Part shown: positions 27,559 to 35,788 of the stretch, piece by piece
Numbering within the stretch: position 1 is the stretch's first letter
How the letters are laid out: each line of letters opens with the position of its first letter
NCBI GenBank assembly: GCA_902526165.1
Contig: CABZKA010000001.1
Location: 62,001 to 126,000, forward strand
DNA from: an uncultured Bacteroidota bacterium
GTDB lineage: Bacteria; Bacteroidota; Bacteroidia; Flavobacteriales; Flavobacteriaceae
Length of the DNA stretch: 64,000 nt
Direction of reading: 5' to 3'
The notes under the pieces: generated by a model
Seen by the model: only the letters and a program-made list of their open reading frames with translations
Told to the model about the DNA's origin: nothing
Databases searched by the model: none
Made by a program: the position numbers and the translations under genes

Positions 27559-27819
27559 ATGGCTCATAAAAAAGGTGTTGGTAGTTCCAAAAACGGTAGA
27601 GAATCAGAATCCAAACGACTTGGTGTTAAAATTTTCGGTGGTCAGATGGCACATGCAGGCAATATTTTGGTAAGACAAAGAGGAACAAAACACAAAGCAG
27701 GAGAAAACGTTTACTTAGGTAAAGACCATACACTTCATGCAAAGATTGATGGAGTTGTAAAATTTACAAAGAAAAAAGACAATAAGTCTTTTGTTTCAGT
27801 TCTTCCAATAGAAAAATAA
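27559..27819 (+). CDS. rpmA: 50S ribosomal protein L27
   Basis: 86 residues. L27 reaches the peptidyl transferase centre with its N-terminal arm. The start [24 protein letters not shown] is the standard short form without a cleavable N-terminal extension. [26 protein letters not shown] completes the signature. Co-transcribed with rplU. Confidence 0.97.
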   Translation: MAHKKGVGSSKNGRESESKRLGVKIFGGQMAHAGNILVRQRGTKHKAGENVYLGKDHTLHAKIDGVVKFTKKKDNKSFVSVLPIEK

Positions 27820-27846
27820 ATCTCATTTATTTATATTTAAGCCTCT

Positions 27847-28449
27847 ATGGCTTTAATTGATCATACCCATTTTTTAAATCGATTTGAATTATTGATTTGG
27901 AAAATCAAAAATCCAGAAAAATTGGAGATTAATAACATTGCAAATAGTATTGCAAAAAAAATAGATTCAACCAAATCAATATTAAAGAAAAATCAAATTA
28001 TAGCGGTGCATCAAATTTTAAAATTCAAAGGCTTTTGTTCTGATGATCTTATTTATAACAAAGATGGAGCACCCTTCCTAAAAAATGGTTTAAAGATTTC
28101 AATTAGTCACTCAGGGTTGTTTGTAGCAGTTTGTTTATCAAAAGAAAAAATGGGTATTGATTTGCAAACTGTAAATGAAAAAATTTTAAAAGTGGTTAAT
28201 AAATTTACTAACCAAATTGAAAAAAAATTAATGGATGAAAATAATTTAGAAAAATTAACTCAGCTTTGGACAATAAAAGAAGCTGCATACAAATATTTTT
28301 CTATTGGTAAGTTGAGTTTTAAATCTGATATTTTAGTTAGTGAACTGGGGGATGAATCCCAATTAAAAATCAATGTTTCTGATCAAGTTTTGAATTTAAA
28401 ATCCAAAAGCAAAATTACATCAAATTATATTTGTAGCATAGTATATTAA
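27847..28449 (+). CDS. 4'-phosphopantetheinyl transferase superfamily protein
   Basis: 200 residues, Sfp-like size. These enzymes attach phosphopantetheine from CoA to carrier proteins. The magnesium-binding motif MGIDLQTV near residue 99 and WTIKEAAYKYFSIGKLSF near residue 138 are intact, as is SISHSGLFVAVCLS upstream. No polyketide, fatty-acid or siderophore genes lie nearby, so the acceptor is probably the fatty-acid ACP. The last A of its TAA stop is the first base of the pnuC ATG. Confidence 0.85.
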   Translation: MALIDHTHFLNRFELLIWKIKNPEKLEINNIANSIAKKIDSTKSILKKNQIIAVHQILKFKGFCSDDLIYNKDGAPFLKNGLKISISHSGLFVAVCLSKEKMGIDLQTVNEKILKVVNKFTNQIEKKLMDENNLEKLTQLWTIKEAAYKYFSIGKLSFKSDILVSELGDESQLKINVSDQVLNLKSKSKITSNYICSIVY

Positions 28450-29081
28450 TGAGTGAGTTAATAAATCAAATTTTTGAGCAGTACAGTCAATATTCAAACA
28501 TTGACATCAGCTTAGAACTTATTGCTGTTTTTTTTGGATTACTTTCGGTTTGGTTTTCAAAAAATAATAATGTCTTAGTATATCCCACCGGGATCATTAA
28601 TACCTCAATTTTCGTTTATTTACTTGTGAAATGGGAACTGTTGGGAGATATGATAATAAATGTTTATTATTTTTTGATGAGTATTTATGGTTGGTATTAT
28701 TGGACTAGAAAATCCAATAATATAGGATATACTCCAATCACAAGAATGCATTCAACTGATATTAAGATAATTTTGATCATTATTATTACGTCAGTTCTTT
28801 TCGTATCCTATTTGTATTCCTTTTTTGAAAAGTGGAGTGGTTTTGTTTCATATGTGGACATCATAACAACAGCAATTTTTTTTGCAGGTATGTGGTTGAT
28901 GGCTCGTAGAAAAATTGAAAGCTGGTTTTTTTGGATATTGGGTGATATAATTTCAGTTCCTCTCTATTTCGTTAAGGGCTTGGCATTCTCTAGTTTTCAA
29001 TATCTTATCTTTACATTTATTGCAATTGCTGGTTATTATAAATGGAAAAGTATTTACAACAACAAAAAACAGATCTCATAA
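28449..29081 (+). CDS. pnuC: PnuC-family vitamin transporter
   Basis: 210 residues with about seven membrane helices. PnuC proteins move nicotinamide riboside, and relatives (PnuT) thiamine, by facilitated diffusion; an internal kinase traps the substrate. Visible are YYFLMSIYGWYYWTRKS near residue 75 and ESWFFWILGDIISVPLYFVKG near residue 155, the family signature. The following gene is a NadR-type kinase overlapping by 40 bases, which suits nicotinamide riboside. A TPP-riboswitch-controlled receptor lies 3.2 kb downstream, so thiamine must also be considered. Confidence 0.85.
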   Translation: MSELINQIFEQYSQYSNIDISLELIAVFFGLLSVWFSKNNNVLVYPTGIINTSIFVYLLVKWELLGDMIINVYYFLMSIYGWYYWTRKSNNIGYTPITRMHSTDIKIILIIIITSVLFVSYLYSFFEKWSGFVSYVDIITTAIFFAGMWLMARRKIESWFFWILGDIISVPLYFVKGLAFSSFQYLIFTFIAIAGYYKWKSIYNNKKQIS

Positions 29082-29605
29082 AGGTTGTCCTATTTGGGCC
29101 AGAATCTACTGGAAAAACAAGTTTAGCTATTGAGCTTGCTAAACACTTTAAAACCGTTTATGTAAAGGAATTTGCAAGAGAATTCCTGCAAAATAAATTG
29201 GCCAAACAAAACAAGATATGTGAGGTTCACGATCTTATTCCAATTGCGATTGGTCAAATGAAGTCGGAAAATGAATTAACAAAAAAAGCAAATGATGTAC
29301 TTTTTTGTGATACAGATCTTCTAACGACTGCAACCTATTCAAGATTATACTTTGATAATTTTTGTGATCCAATAATTGATAAATACTCAAAAAAAAATAA
29401 ATATGATTTGTATTTATTACTAGATGTAGATGTTCCTTGGGTTCACGATGATTTGAGAGATCGACCCAATGACAGAAAGTTATTTTTTGAAAATTTTAAA
29501 CAAGCATTGATCAAATATCACAAACCATTTAAATTAATTTCAGGCAATTATGGGCAAAGATTGAAAAAATCTATTAATTTTGTCAAAGAAATTATAGTCA
29601 AATAA
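29042..29605 (+). CDS. NadR-type ribosylnicotinamide kinase-like ATPase
   Basis: 187 residues, P-loop GPESTGKTS at about residues 19-27, then VYVKEFAREFLQ and FCDTDLLTTATYSRLYF, as in the kinase domain of NadR. The adenylyltransferase and repressor domains of E. coli NadR are absent. The likely reaction is ATP-dependent phosphorylation of nicotinamide riboside entering through PnuC. DVPWVHDDLRDRPNDR near residue 145 is typical of this group. The gene starts 40 bases inside pnuC, so the two are translationally linked. A thiamine kinase function is the alternative. Confidence 0.8.
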   Translation: MEKYLQQQKTDLIKVVLFGPESTGKTSLAIELAKHFKTVYVKEFAREFLQNKLAKQNKICEVHDLIPIAIGQMKSENELTKKANDVLFCDTDLLTTATYSRLYFDNFCDPIIDKYSKKNKYDLYLLLDVDVPWVHDDLRDRPNDRKLFFENFKQALIKYHKPFKLISGNYGQRLKKSINFVKEIIVK

Positions 29606-29607
29606 AT

Positions 29608-29952
29608 TTGAAAAAAAGTTTAGTTTCCCTTTTCACAATTTTGTTGTTTCTCCCCCAAATTTTGCAGTTTGGCCACATTTTTTTACATGATCATGATCAT
29701 CATCACGATCATCGTCATGATCATCATCATGAAATACACCTTTCAAGCTCTGATCAAACACTACAGTCACATTTTATCATTTGCTCCATTTGCTTGATTT
29801 ATATCTTCACATCTGATTTGGATTACTATCCAATAATATTTCTCGGTTTTACTATAATTATGTTGACTTATGGATTGATTTTTTCAAAATCACTCTTTAA
29901 ACAAATTGATATAACCAATAATAACTCAAGAGCACCACCCATTAAGTTGTAA
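29608..29952 (+). CDS. Histidine-rich small membrane protein
   Basis: 114 residues from a TTG start two bases after the kinase stop. A signal-like helix (MKKSLVSLFTILLFLPQILQ) is followed by a His/Asp cluster at about residues 23-44 (LHDHDHHHDHRHDHHHEIH), a CSIC pair, two hydrophobic segments and a C-terminal SRAPP. Small proteins with a His cluster, Cys pair and RAPP-like end often precede metal-related TonB receptors in Bacteroidota, as here. Binding or passing on zinc or copper is inferred. It lies 37 bases before the His/Asp-rich receptor. Confidence 0.7.
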   Translation: MKKSLVSLFTILLFLPQILQFGHIFLHDHDHHHDHRHDHHHEIHLSSSDQTLQSHFIICSICLIYIFTSDLDYYPIIFLGFTIIMLTYGLIFSKSLFKQIDITNNNSRAPPIKL

Positions 29953-29989
29953 AAACACTTATAATCAAATTAAATTAAACAATATAAAT

Positions 29990-32131
29990 ATGAAAAACTT
30001 AATAAGGGCTACCTTGATATTGGCCCTACTAATAACAAATAAAAATTTTTCTCAAGAAGTTGAGATTGATTCAATATTACCTGTATACCTTGATGAGGTG
30101 ATTGTTTCAACCCCTTTTGGAGAGACAGCTGATGATAATGTAATAAAAGTTACAAAAGTTGATTTGGCTAAAATGAGTGCTGTAAACACTCAAACAATGA
30201 AAGATGTTCTTGAAGAAACACCAGGACTTTCATTCATATCGACAGGACCTGGCATATATAAACCAAACATTAGAGGTTTATCATCCAATCGTGTGGTTGT
30301 TTTTAATCAAAACATTCGCTATGAGAATCAACAATGGGGTGATGAACACGGAATTGATATTGCAACTGGTGGTGTGAGCTCCGTTGAATTGATTAAAGGG
30401 CCTACTTCCATTTTATACGGAAGTGATGCCATCGGGGGTGTCCTATACTTTAATCCTCAACAATATCTAAAATACAATGGAACCAAAGGTGATTTTAGTA
30501 CATTCTACAATACGAATTACTCTGGTTTTAATTCCACGATTGGAGTCAGTACAACAATTGATGAATTCAGTTTAATCGCTAGGGCAAGTGTTGTTGAAAA
30601 CGGTGATTATTCAGGATCTCAAAGACCTGACAGTAATGATGGTCCATACGAAAGTACTGGGATGGAATCTAAAGATTTTCAACTTGCTTTGGGGTATTCT
30701 AAAGGTAATTACAGTTCTGATTTGAGACTTAATTTCAACGAATCAATACTTTATGTTCCTCACGGAGATGAAGAGGAGGGTCATGATGACCATGATGATG
30801 GCGACCATGACGATGATGATCATGATGATGATCATGATGATGATCATGATGAGGACCATGATGATCACGAAGAGCATGAGGAAGAGGAAAGTTACCAAGA
30901 CATTGAGAACTTTATCGTTAGTTGGAAAAATGATGTAAAGTTTGACAATTCGGCATTATCAGTAACTGTAGGTTTTTCTCAGAATTTGAGAAAAGAGTTT
31001 GGCCATCACGGTGAAGAAGGTCATGATGATCATGACGAGGACGATCACGATGATGATCATGATGATGACCATGATGATCATGACGAGCATGGTGAAGAAG
31101 CTGCACTTGATATGACATTAAGAGTAACTTCACTCGACTGGAAATATGTTAATGAAAAAAATGACAATATTGAGCTTGCTGTTGGAGGAAACTTTATTCA
31201 CCAAACTAATGAAAACCATGGAGAAGAGATCTTAGTACCTAACGCTAAAAAAAATGATATGGGACTATTTATGCTTTCACATTTTCATTTTGATTCCTCA
31301 GATCTAATGATTGGAGCAAGAGCTGACATAAGAAAAATTGATGCAATTGGTATTGAAAAAACATATTCAAGTATGACTGCATCAGCTGGTTACAAATTGG
31401 ATCTTGGTGGATCTTCTATTTTTAGATTGAATATGGCAACTGGCTACAGAGCTCCTAATCTTTCTGAATTGTTTTCTGATGGTGAGCATCACGGAACTGG
31501 TCGATATGAAATAGGATCTGATCAATTATCAGTAGAGAAAAATTTTCAAACTGATATTTCTTTTGAGACATCTAATGAAAAATCAAGTTTACTAGTAGAT
31601 TTATTTTATAATAATATAAATGATTATATATTCTTAAATCCAACAGGTGCTCAGACTGATGAATTCATGCCTATCTATGAGTATACACAATCAGATGCAA
31701 CTATTCTAGGTGGTGAAATTGCATATTCTTCTGAAACTGGAATTGATTGGTTATCGTACTATGCTTCAATGGAATACTTAAGAGGTAAAAAGAAAAATGA
31801 TGGATGGTTACCAGACATTCCACCTGTAACGTTCAAACTCAATCTTGATTTAGATTTTAGTGAAAAAATTAACTACGAAATTGATATTTTACATAAAGCT
31901 AGACAAGATAAAGTTGCAATTTTTGAGAATTCAACTCATTCAAACTTCCTAGTTGATATTTCTGGACAGTATGAATTAAATACTTCATACCCTGGTGCTA
32001 AAGCTCAGTTGTTTTGGAAGGTAGAGAATGTTTTTGACAAGTACTATTACGATCATTTATCCAGATTTAAAAACTACGGTTTTTTTGATATGGGCAGAAA
32101 TGTTTCTATTGGACTTAAAATTTCTTATTAG
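29990..32131 (+). CDS. TonB-dependent receptor with two His/Asp-rich loops, probable zinc receptor
   Basis: 713 residues with a signal peptide (ends NKNFSQ). The plug is at about 45-155 (ETPGLSFISTGPGIYKPNIRGLSS, VELIKGPTSILYGSDAIGGVLYF) and the barrel ends in NVSIGLKISY. Two long acidic/histidine tracts lie in predicted barrel loops: residues 258-300 with ten His and 339-370 with nine, built from HDD/HDDD units. ZnuD-type zinc receptors carry His-rich loops, so zinc, or less likely copper or nickel, is the probable cargo. The upstream His-rich protein supports this. The coding tracts are repetitive CATGATGAT-like DNA. A strong terminator follows. Confidence 0.88.
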   Translation: MKNLIRATLILALLITNKNFSQEVEIDSILPVYLDEVIVSTPFGETADDNVIKVTKVDLAKMSAVNTQTMKDVLEETPGLSFISTGPGIYKPNIRGLSSNRVVVFNQNIRYENQQWGDEHGIDIATGGVSSVELIKGPTSILYGSDAIGGVLYFNPQQYLKYNGTKGDFSTFYNTNYSGFNSTIGVSTTIDEFSLIARASVVENGDYSGSQRPDSNDGPYESTGMESKDFQLALGYSKGNYSSDLRLNFNESILYVPHGDEEEGHDDHDDGDHDDDDHDDDHDDDHDEDHDDHEEHEEEESYQDIENFIVSWKNDVKFDNSALSVTVGFSQNLRKEFGHHGEEGHDDHDEDDHDDDHDDDHDDHDEHGEEAALDMTLRVTSLDWKYVNEKNDNIELAVGGNFIHQTNENHGEEILVPNAKKNDMGLFMLSHFHFDSSDLMIGARADIRKIDAIGIEKTYSSMTASAGYKLDLGGSSIFRLNMATGYRAPNLSELFSDGEHHGTGRYEIGSDQLSVEKNFQTDISFETSNEKSSLLVDLFYNNINDYIFLNPTGAQTDEFMPIYEYTQSDATILGGEIAYSSETGIDWLSYYASMEYLRGKKKNDGWLPDIPPVTFKLNLDLDFSEKINYEIDILHKARQDKVAIFENSTHSNFLVDISGQYELNTSYPGAKAQLFWKVENVFDKYYYDHLSRFKNYGFFDMGRNVSIGLKISY

Positions 32132-32137
32132 AATTTT

Positions 32138-32168
32138 AAAAAAGCGGCTTACGAGCCGCTTTTTTTTA
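32138..32168 (+). terminator. Intrinsic terminator after the His-rich receptor
   Basis: AAAGCGGCT (32141-32149) pairs with AGCCGCTTT (32154-32162) around a TACG loop, followed by Ts to 32167. It insulates the TPP riboswitch unit downstream. Confidence 0.9.
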
Positions 32169-32185
32169 TAACTTTATTTAAATTA

Positions 32186-32251
32186 TTGGGGTGCTACGGC
32201 TGAGATTATACCCATTGAACCTGACAAAGTAATTTTTGTAAGGAAATGTGA
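32186..32251 (+). promoter_or_regulatory. TPP (THI-box) riboswitch
   Basis: The aptamer core is recognisable in order: GGGGTGC (32188-32194), GCTGAGATTATACCC (32199-32213) and TTGAACCTGA (32215-32224), then GTAAT and TGTAAGGAAATG towards the 3' side. These are the conserved helices and loops that bind thiamine pyrophosphate. A weak -7 element, TAACTTTA at 32169-32176, precedes it. The controlled gene is the TonB receptor at 32284, implying repression of receptor synthesis when TPP is plentiful. Confidence 0.93.
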
Positions 32252-32265
32252 CTCACTTTAGAATC

Positions 32266-32305
32266 CCGTTAAAATATGTAATTATGAAAAATTTAATTTT
32301 AACGG
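32266..32305 (+). promoter_or_regulatory. Start-codon-enclosing inverted repeat behind the TPP riboswitch
   Basis: CCGTTAAAAT (32266-32275) and ATTTTAACGG (32296-32305) are perfect inverted copies, 20 bases apart. The ATG of the receptor (32284-32286) lies in the loop. It is a candidate translational expression platform; no T-run terminator is present between aptamer and gene. Confidence 0.5.
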
Positions 32306-34419
32306 TATTTGTATTTTCAAATCTTATTTTTTCACAAGAAAATGCAATCGATACCATTTTAGTAAATAAACAGAATTTAGATGAAGTGGTTGTTACTGCA
32401 ATTCGGGCATCTTCAAAGACACCAGTACCATATAAATTATTGGACGCTAATGATATTGCACGTGTCAATTTAGGCCAAGATATTCCTGTGATTCTAAGTA
32501 TGACACCATCTGTAAATATTACATCGGATGCTGGAAATGGAATTGGATACACTGGAATGAGCATAAGAGGTTCTGATGGATCCAGAATTAATGTTACAAT
32601 AAACGGAGTCCCCCTAAATGATTCTGAATCTCATGGGACATATTGGGTTGATCTGCCAGATTTTGCTAGTAGTATTTCTAGTATTCAAATTCAGCGCGGG
32701 GTAGGCACATCAACCAATGGGGCTGGGGCTTTCGGTGGTAGTATTAATATTTCTACTAAAAAACAATCTCAGGCTCCTAAATTTAAATTATCAAATTCTT
32801 TTGGTAGCTATGGAACACTAAAAAATTCAATAAGTTTTACAACTGGAACTTTGGGTAATTATTTTGAACTAAGTGGTAATCTATCAAAAATATATTCCGA
32901 TGGATATATCGACAGGGCATCCTCAAACTTAAAAGGATATTTCTTACAAGGTTCATATAATTATGATAAAACAAATATCAAACTAATTGCATTTGGTGGT
33001 CATGAAAGAACGTATCAAGCATGGTATGGACTTGACCCAGAAACTCTAAATACCAACAGAAAATTCAATTATGCAGGGATGTATTATAATGCTGATGGTG
33101 AAGAAATGTTCTATGATAAACAAGAAGATAATTATAAACAAGACCATTACCAGTTAATTTTTAATCATCAAATGAATGCTTATTGGAGAGCGAATTTAAC
33201 ATTTCATTACACTCACGGTAGAGGTTATTATGAGGAATATTCTGAGGACCAAAATTTATTAGATTATTTAATTAATGAGAACAGTGGTCAAGCCATTTCA
33301 GATCTAATTAGAAGAAAGTGGTTGGATAATGATTTTTACGGCTCACTCTTTAATTTTATTTATGATAAAAATTCAATAAAATTAATTTTAGGAGGAACTC
33401 TTAATAAATACTATGGTGATCACTATGGTGAAGTTATATGGGCGAGAAATGCAGGTAACTCAGAAATTAGACATCGATACTATGATAATTATGGAAACAA
33501 GGAGGAGTTTAACTTATTTTCAAAACTTGAATACACACTCAATGATAAACTTTACGCTTTTCTTGATCTCCAGAACAGAAATATAAATTATGACGCTATA
33601 TTAATAGGAGGAGATAACGTCAATAAAAGTTTTAATTTTTTTAATCCTAAAGCTGGTATTTATTATAAGCTTAATTCTAGTAATGAATTTTATTTCTCAT
33701 TTGCCAGAGCGCATCGAGAACCTACTAGAACAGATTATGAAAATGGAAACCCTTATCCTGAAATGCTGGATGATTTTGAGTTAGGATGGAAATACAAAGG
33801 CAAAAAATCTATATATAATATCAATTTGTATTTGATGGATTATAATGATCAATTAGTTTTAACGGGTGAGAGAGATGATGTTGGATACTACATCAGAGCA
33901 AATGTTGGAGAAAGCTATAGAGCAGGGATTGAGTTCGATGGTGTTTTCTATATCGATGATTATTTTACAATTAAACCAAATATTACATTCAGTTCTAACA
34001 AAAACAATGACTATCTAACTCAATTTGATGGTAGCTTACAAAATTTTGGAAAAACATACATATCTTTTTCGCCAAACTTAATTTTTGGTAATTCTATTGA
34101 ATTTAAAATGAACGATAAAACACTTTTATTTTTTAATACGAAGTATGTTGGAAAGCAATATATGTCAAATACAAATGTTGAGTCATCAGTTCTTGCTTCG
34201 TACTTGGTTAATGATTTGGGCATAAACCATAGTTTTTCTATATCAGGATTTTCAGATGATTTTGAATTAAAACTTTTGATTAATAATTTATTTAATCAAA
34301 AATATGAGAGCTATGGAGGACATTATTTTTATGATATAGATAATAAGACATACTCAGGAGCATATTTTTATCCAATGGCTGAGATTAACTTCCTGATTGG
34401 TCTTGATTTTAATTTTTAA
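32284..34419 (+). CDS. TonB-dependent receptor, probable thiamine/TPP receptor
   Basis: 711 residues from ATG 32284. A GTG at 32248 would lie inside the riboswitch and is rejected. Signal peptide MKNLILTVFVFSNLIFSQ, TonB-box-like LDEVVVTAIRASS, plug at about 40-150 (TPSVNITSDAGNGIGYTGMSIRGSD, VQRG-type segment QIQRGVGTSTNGAGAFGGSINI) and a barrel ending in FLIGLDFNF. The FecA-like form (SESHGTYWVDLPDF) and the TPP riboswitch directly upstream point to uptake of thiamine or its phosphates. pnuC and its kinase are the only possible inner-membrane partners in the window. Its stop overlaps the convergent lipoprotein gene by 4 bases. Confidence 0.88.
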   Translation: MKNLILTVFVFSNLIFSQENAIDTILVNKQNLDEVVVTAIRASSKTPVPYKLLDANDIARVNLGQDIPVILSMTPSVNITSDAGNGIGYTGMSIRGSDGSRINVTINGVPLNDSESHGTYWVDLPDFASSISSIQIQRGVGTSTNGAGAFGGSINISTKKQSQAPKFKLSNSFGSYGTLKNSISFTTGTLGNYFELSGNLSKIYSDGYIDRASSNLKGYFLQGSYNYDKTNIKLIAFGGHERTYQAWYGLDPETLNTNRKFNYAGMYYNADGEEMFYDKQEDNYKQDHYQLIFNHQMNAYWRANLTFHYTHGRGYYEEYSEDQNLLDYLINENSGQAISDLIRRKWLDNDFYGSLFNFIYDKNSIKLILGGTLNKYYGDHYGEVIWARNAGNSEIRHRYYDNYGNKEEFNLFSKLEYTLNDKLYAFLDLQNRNINYDAILIGGDNVNKSFNFFNPKAGIYYKLNSSNEFYFSFARAHREPTRTDYENGNPYPEMLDDFELGWKYKGKKSIYNINLYLMDYNDQLVLTGERDDVGYYIRANVGESYRAGIEFDGVFYIDDYFTIKPNITFSSNKNNDYLTQFDGSLQNFGKTYISFSPNLIFGNSIEFKMNDKTLLFFNTKYVGKQYMSNTNVESSVLASYLVNDLGINHSFSISGFSDDFELKLLINNLFNQKYESYGGHYFYDIDNKTYSGAYFYPMAEINFLIGLDFNF

Positions 34420-34838
34420 TTATAAACTCTTAGTGAGGATCCAACTCTCTCTGTTCTGTACCTGACAAGGGGATATTTATTATTCTGATTAATATTATTT
34501 AACAGCTGTCCTGTGGCCAAACTATAAAGGTTTTGGGTACATTCGCAAGAAAGCTGAACACCAGAAATATTTAATTTTGGACAGGATGAATTCACAGCGT
34601 GATTTGGGGGACATTGTTCCCACGCTAAAATATCACCATTAAAATTAAAAAGTACTATTCCACACACTCCAACCCCAACAAGTTCAACTGAACCACTGGG
34701 AAACTTAATATTATCATACAAAGGTAAATCCAAATTAATTGTCTTATCAAATTTTAAATTTGGAATATAAGGGTTGTAATTGATGTTAGAGCTTTCGCAA
34801 GCACACAATAAAACAATTAAAAGTAAGGTGAGTCTCAT
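34416..34838 (-). CDS. Lipoprotein with a degenerate Rieske-like domain
   Basis: 140 residues from ATG 34838. The lipoprotein signal ends at LLCACESS. The body has GVGVCGIVLFNFNGDILAWEQCPPNH and later SCECTQNLYSLATGQ, which align with the two cluster-binding loops of Rieske proteins. The second loop has C-x-C but no His, so a [2Fe-2S] cluster is unlikely. Function is not known. It is divergent from greA, across a spacer that holds the greA leader hairpin. Confidence 0.65.
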   Translation of the reverse strand: MRLTLLLIVLLCACESSNINYNPYIPNLKFDKTINLDLPLYDNIKFPSGSVELVGVGVCGIVLFNFNGDILAWEQCPPNHAVNSSCPKLNISGVQLSCECTQNLYSLATGQLLNNINQNNKYPLVRYRTERVGSSLRVYN

Positions 34839-34891
34839 TATCAATATTCAAATTTAAATAAAAGAAGATTAAAATTTGTATATTAGTTAGT

Positions 34892-34915
34892 CCTCTGTAA
34901 AAGAGGTTTTTTTTT
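34892..34915 (+). terminator. Terminator-like hairpin in the greA leader
   Basis: CCTCT (34892-34896) pairs with AGAGG (34902-34906) around GTAAA and is followed by nine Ts, ending six bases before the greA ATG. The gene to the left starts in the opposite direction, so this cannot terminate it. It is probably a leader attenuator. Confidence 0.6.
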
Positions 34916-34920
34916 AGTGT

Positions 34921-35394
34921 ATGAAGATTAATTATTATACGAAAGGCGGATTAAATAAGTTAAGACTAGAGCTTAATAAGTTGAAAGATGTAGAAAGACC
35001 AAAAGCTTCGAAAGCAATTGCAGAAGCTAGAGATAAAGGAGATTTAAGTGAAAATGCTGAGTATGATGCCGCAAAAGAAGCGCAAGGATTATTGGAGCTT
35101 AAAATTTCAAAATTGGAAGAAACACTTTCAAATGCTAGACTCATTGATGAATCTCAACTTGATTCCTCAAAAGTTCTTGTTTTGTCTAAAGTAAAAATTA
35201 AAAATCAGGTTAATCAGGCTACATTAGAATACACCTTAGTTGCTGAGAGTGAAGCAAACTTAAGAGATGGTAAAATATCTGTAAACTCACCTATTGGTCA
35301 AGGTCTTTTAGGGAAGTCAGTAGGAGATGTTGCCAAGATAAAAGTCCCAAATGGAACAATTAATTTTGAAATTTTGTCAATAACAAGATCATAA
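34921..35394 (+). CDS. greA: Transcription elongation factor GreA
   Basis: 157 residues, standard length. GreA enters the RNA polymerase secondary channel and rescues backtracked complexes by transcript cleavage. The N-terminal coiled coil (residues 5-75: GGLNKLRLELNKLKDVERP, GDLSENAEYDAAKE) bears the acidic tip DLSENAEYD needed for cleavage. The C-terminal FKBP-like domain ends ISVNSPIGQGLLGKSVGDVAKIKVPNG. A hairpin with a T-run lies in its short leader, suggesting transcriptional self-control. It heads a run of greA, HIT, DUF3127 and aat. Confidence 0.95.
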   Translation: MKINYYTKGGLNKLRLELNKLKDVERPKASKAIAEARDKGDLSENAEYDAAKEAQGLLELKISKLEETLSNARLIDESQLDSSKVLVLSKVKIKNQVNQATLEYTLVAESEANLRDGKISVNSPIGQGLLGKSVGDVAKIKVPNGTINFEILSITRS

Positions 35395-35395
35395 T

Positions 35396-35788
35396 TTGTC
35401 GTCTATTTTTACTAAAATAATAAAAGGGGAGCTTCCATGTTACAGAATTGATGAGACAGATGATTGTTTTGCATTTTTAGATATTAACCCAAATCAAAAA
35501 GGTCATACCTTATGTGTTTTAAAAAAAGAAATTGATTATATATTTGATTTAGAATTTGATGATTATCAAAAACTTATGAATTTTTGCAGAAAAATTGCTT
35601 TAGCATTAAAAAAATCAATCAATTGTAAAAGAATTGCACTTTCCATCATTGGTCTTGAAGTTCCTCACGTACACGTTCACTTAATCCCAATAGAGTCAAT
35701 GAGTGACATGAATTTTAGTAAGAAAATAAATTTAAGTGATAATGAGTTCAAATCAATAGTAAAAAAAATTAAATCAAATTTAAAATGA
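35396..35788 (+). CDS. HIT-family nucleotide-binding hydrolase
   Basis: 130 residues from TTG 35396, one base after greA. The histidine triad HVHVHLIP is at about residues 101-108, preceded by SIFTKIIKGELPCYRI and DINPNQKGHTLCVLKKE. Hint-type proteins hydrolyse adenosine phosphoramidates or dinucleotides; the natural substrate is uncertain. The stop overlaps the DUF3127 start as ATGA. Confidence 0.9.
   Translation: MSSIFTKIIKGELPCYRIDETDDCFAFLDINPNQKGHTLCVLKKEIDYIFDLEFDDYQKLMNFCRKIALALKKSINCKRIALSIIGLEVPHVHVHLIPIESMSDMNFSKKINLSDNEFKSIVKKIKSNLK

Noticed and set aside
30753..31133. Repetitive CATGATGAT tracts as a CRISPR-like or satellite array, and open frames across them on both strands
   Set aside because: The repeats are in frame and encode the His/Asp loops of the TonB receptor; no spacers, and the other frames are low-complexity shadows rich in Met/Ile or His/Asp.
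32248..32283. GTG start for the thiamine receptor
   Set aside because: It falls inside the riboswitch aptamer; the ATG at 32284 begins a proper signal peptide.
34892..34915. Ordinary terminator of the gene to the left of greA
   Set aside because: That gene is read leftwards and starts at 34838, so a rightward terminator there can only act on the greA leader.
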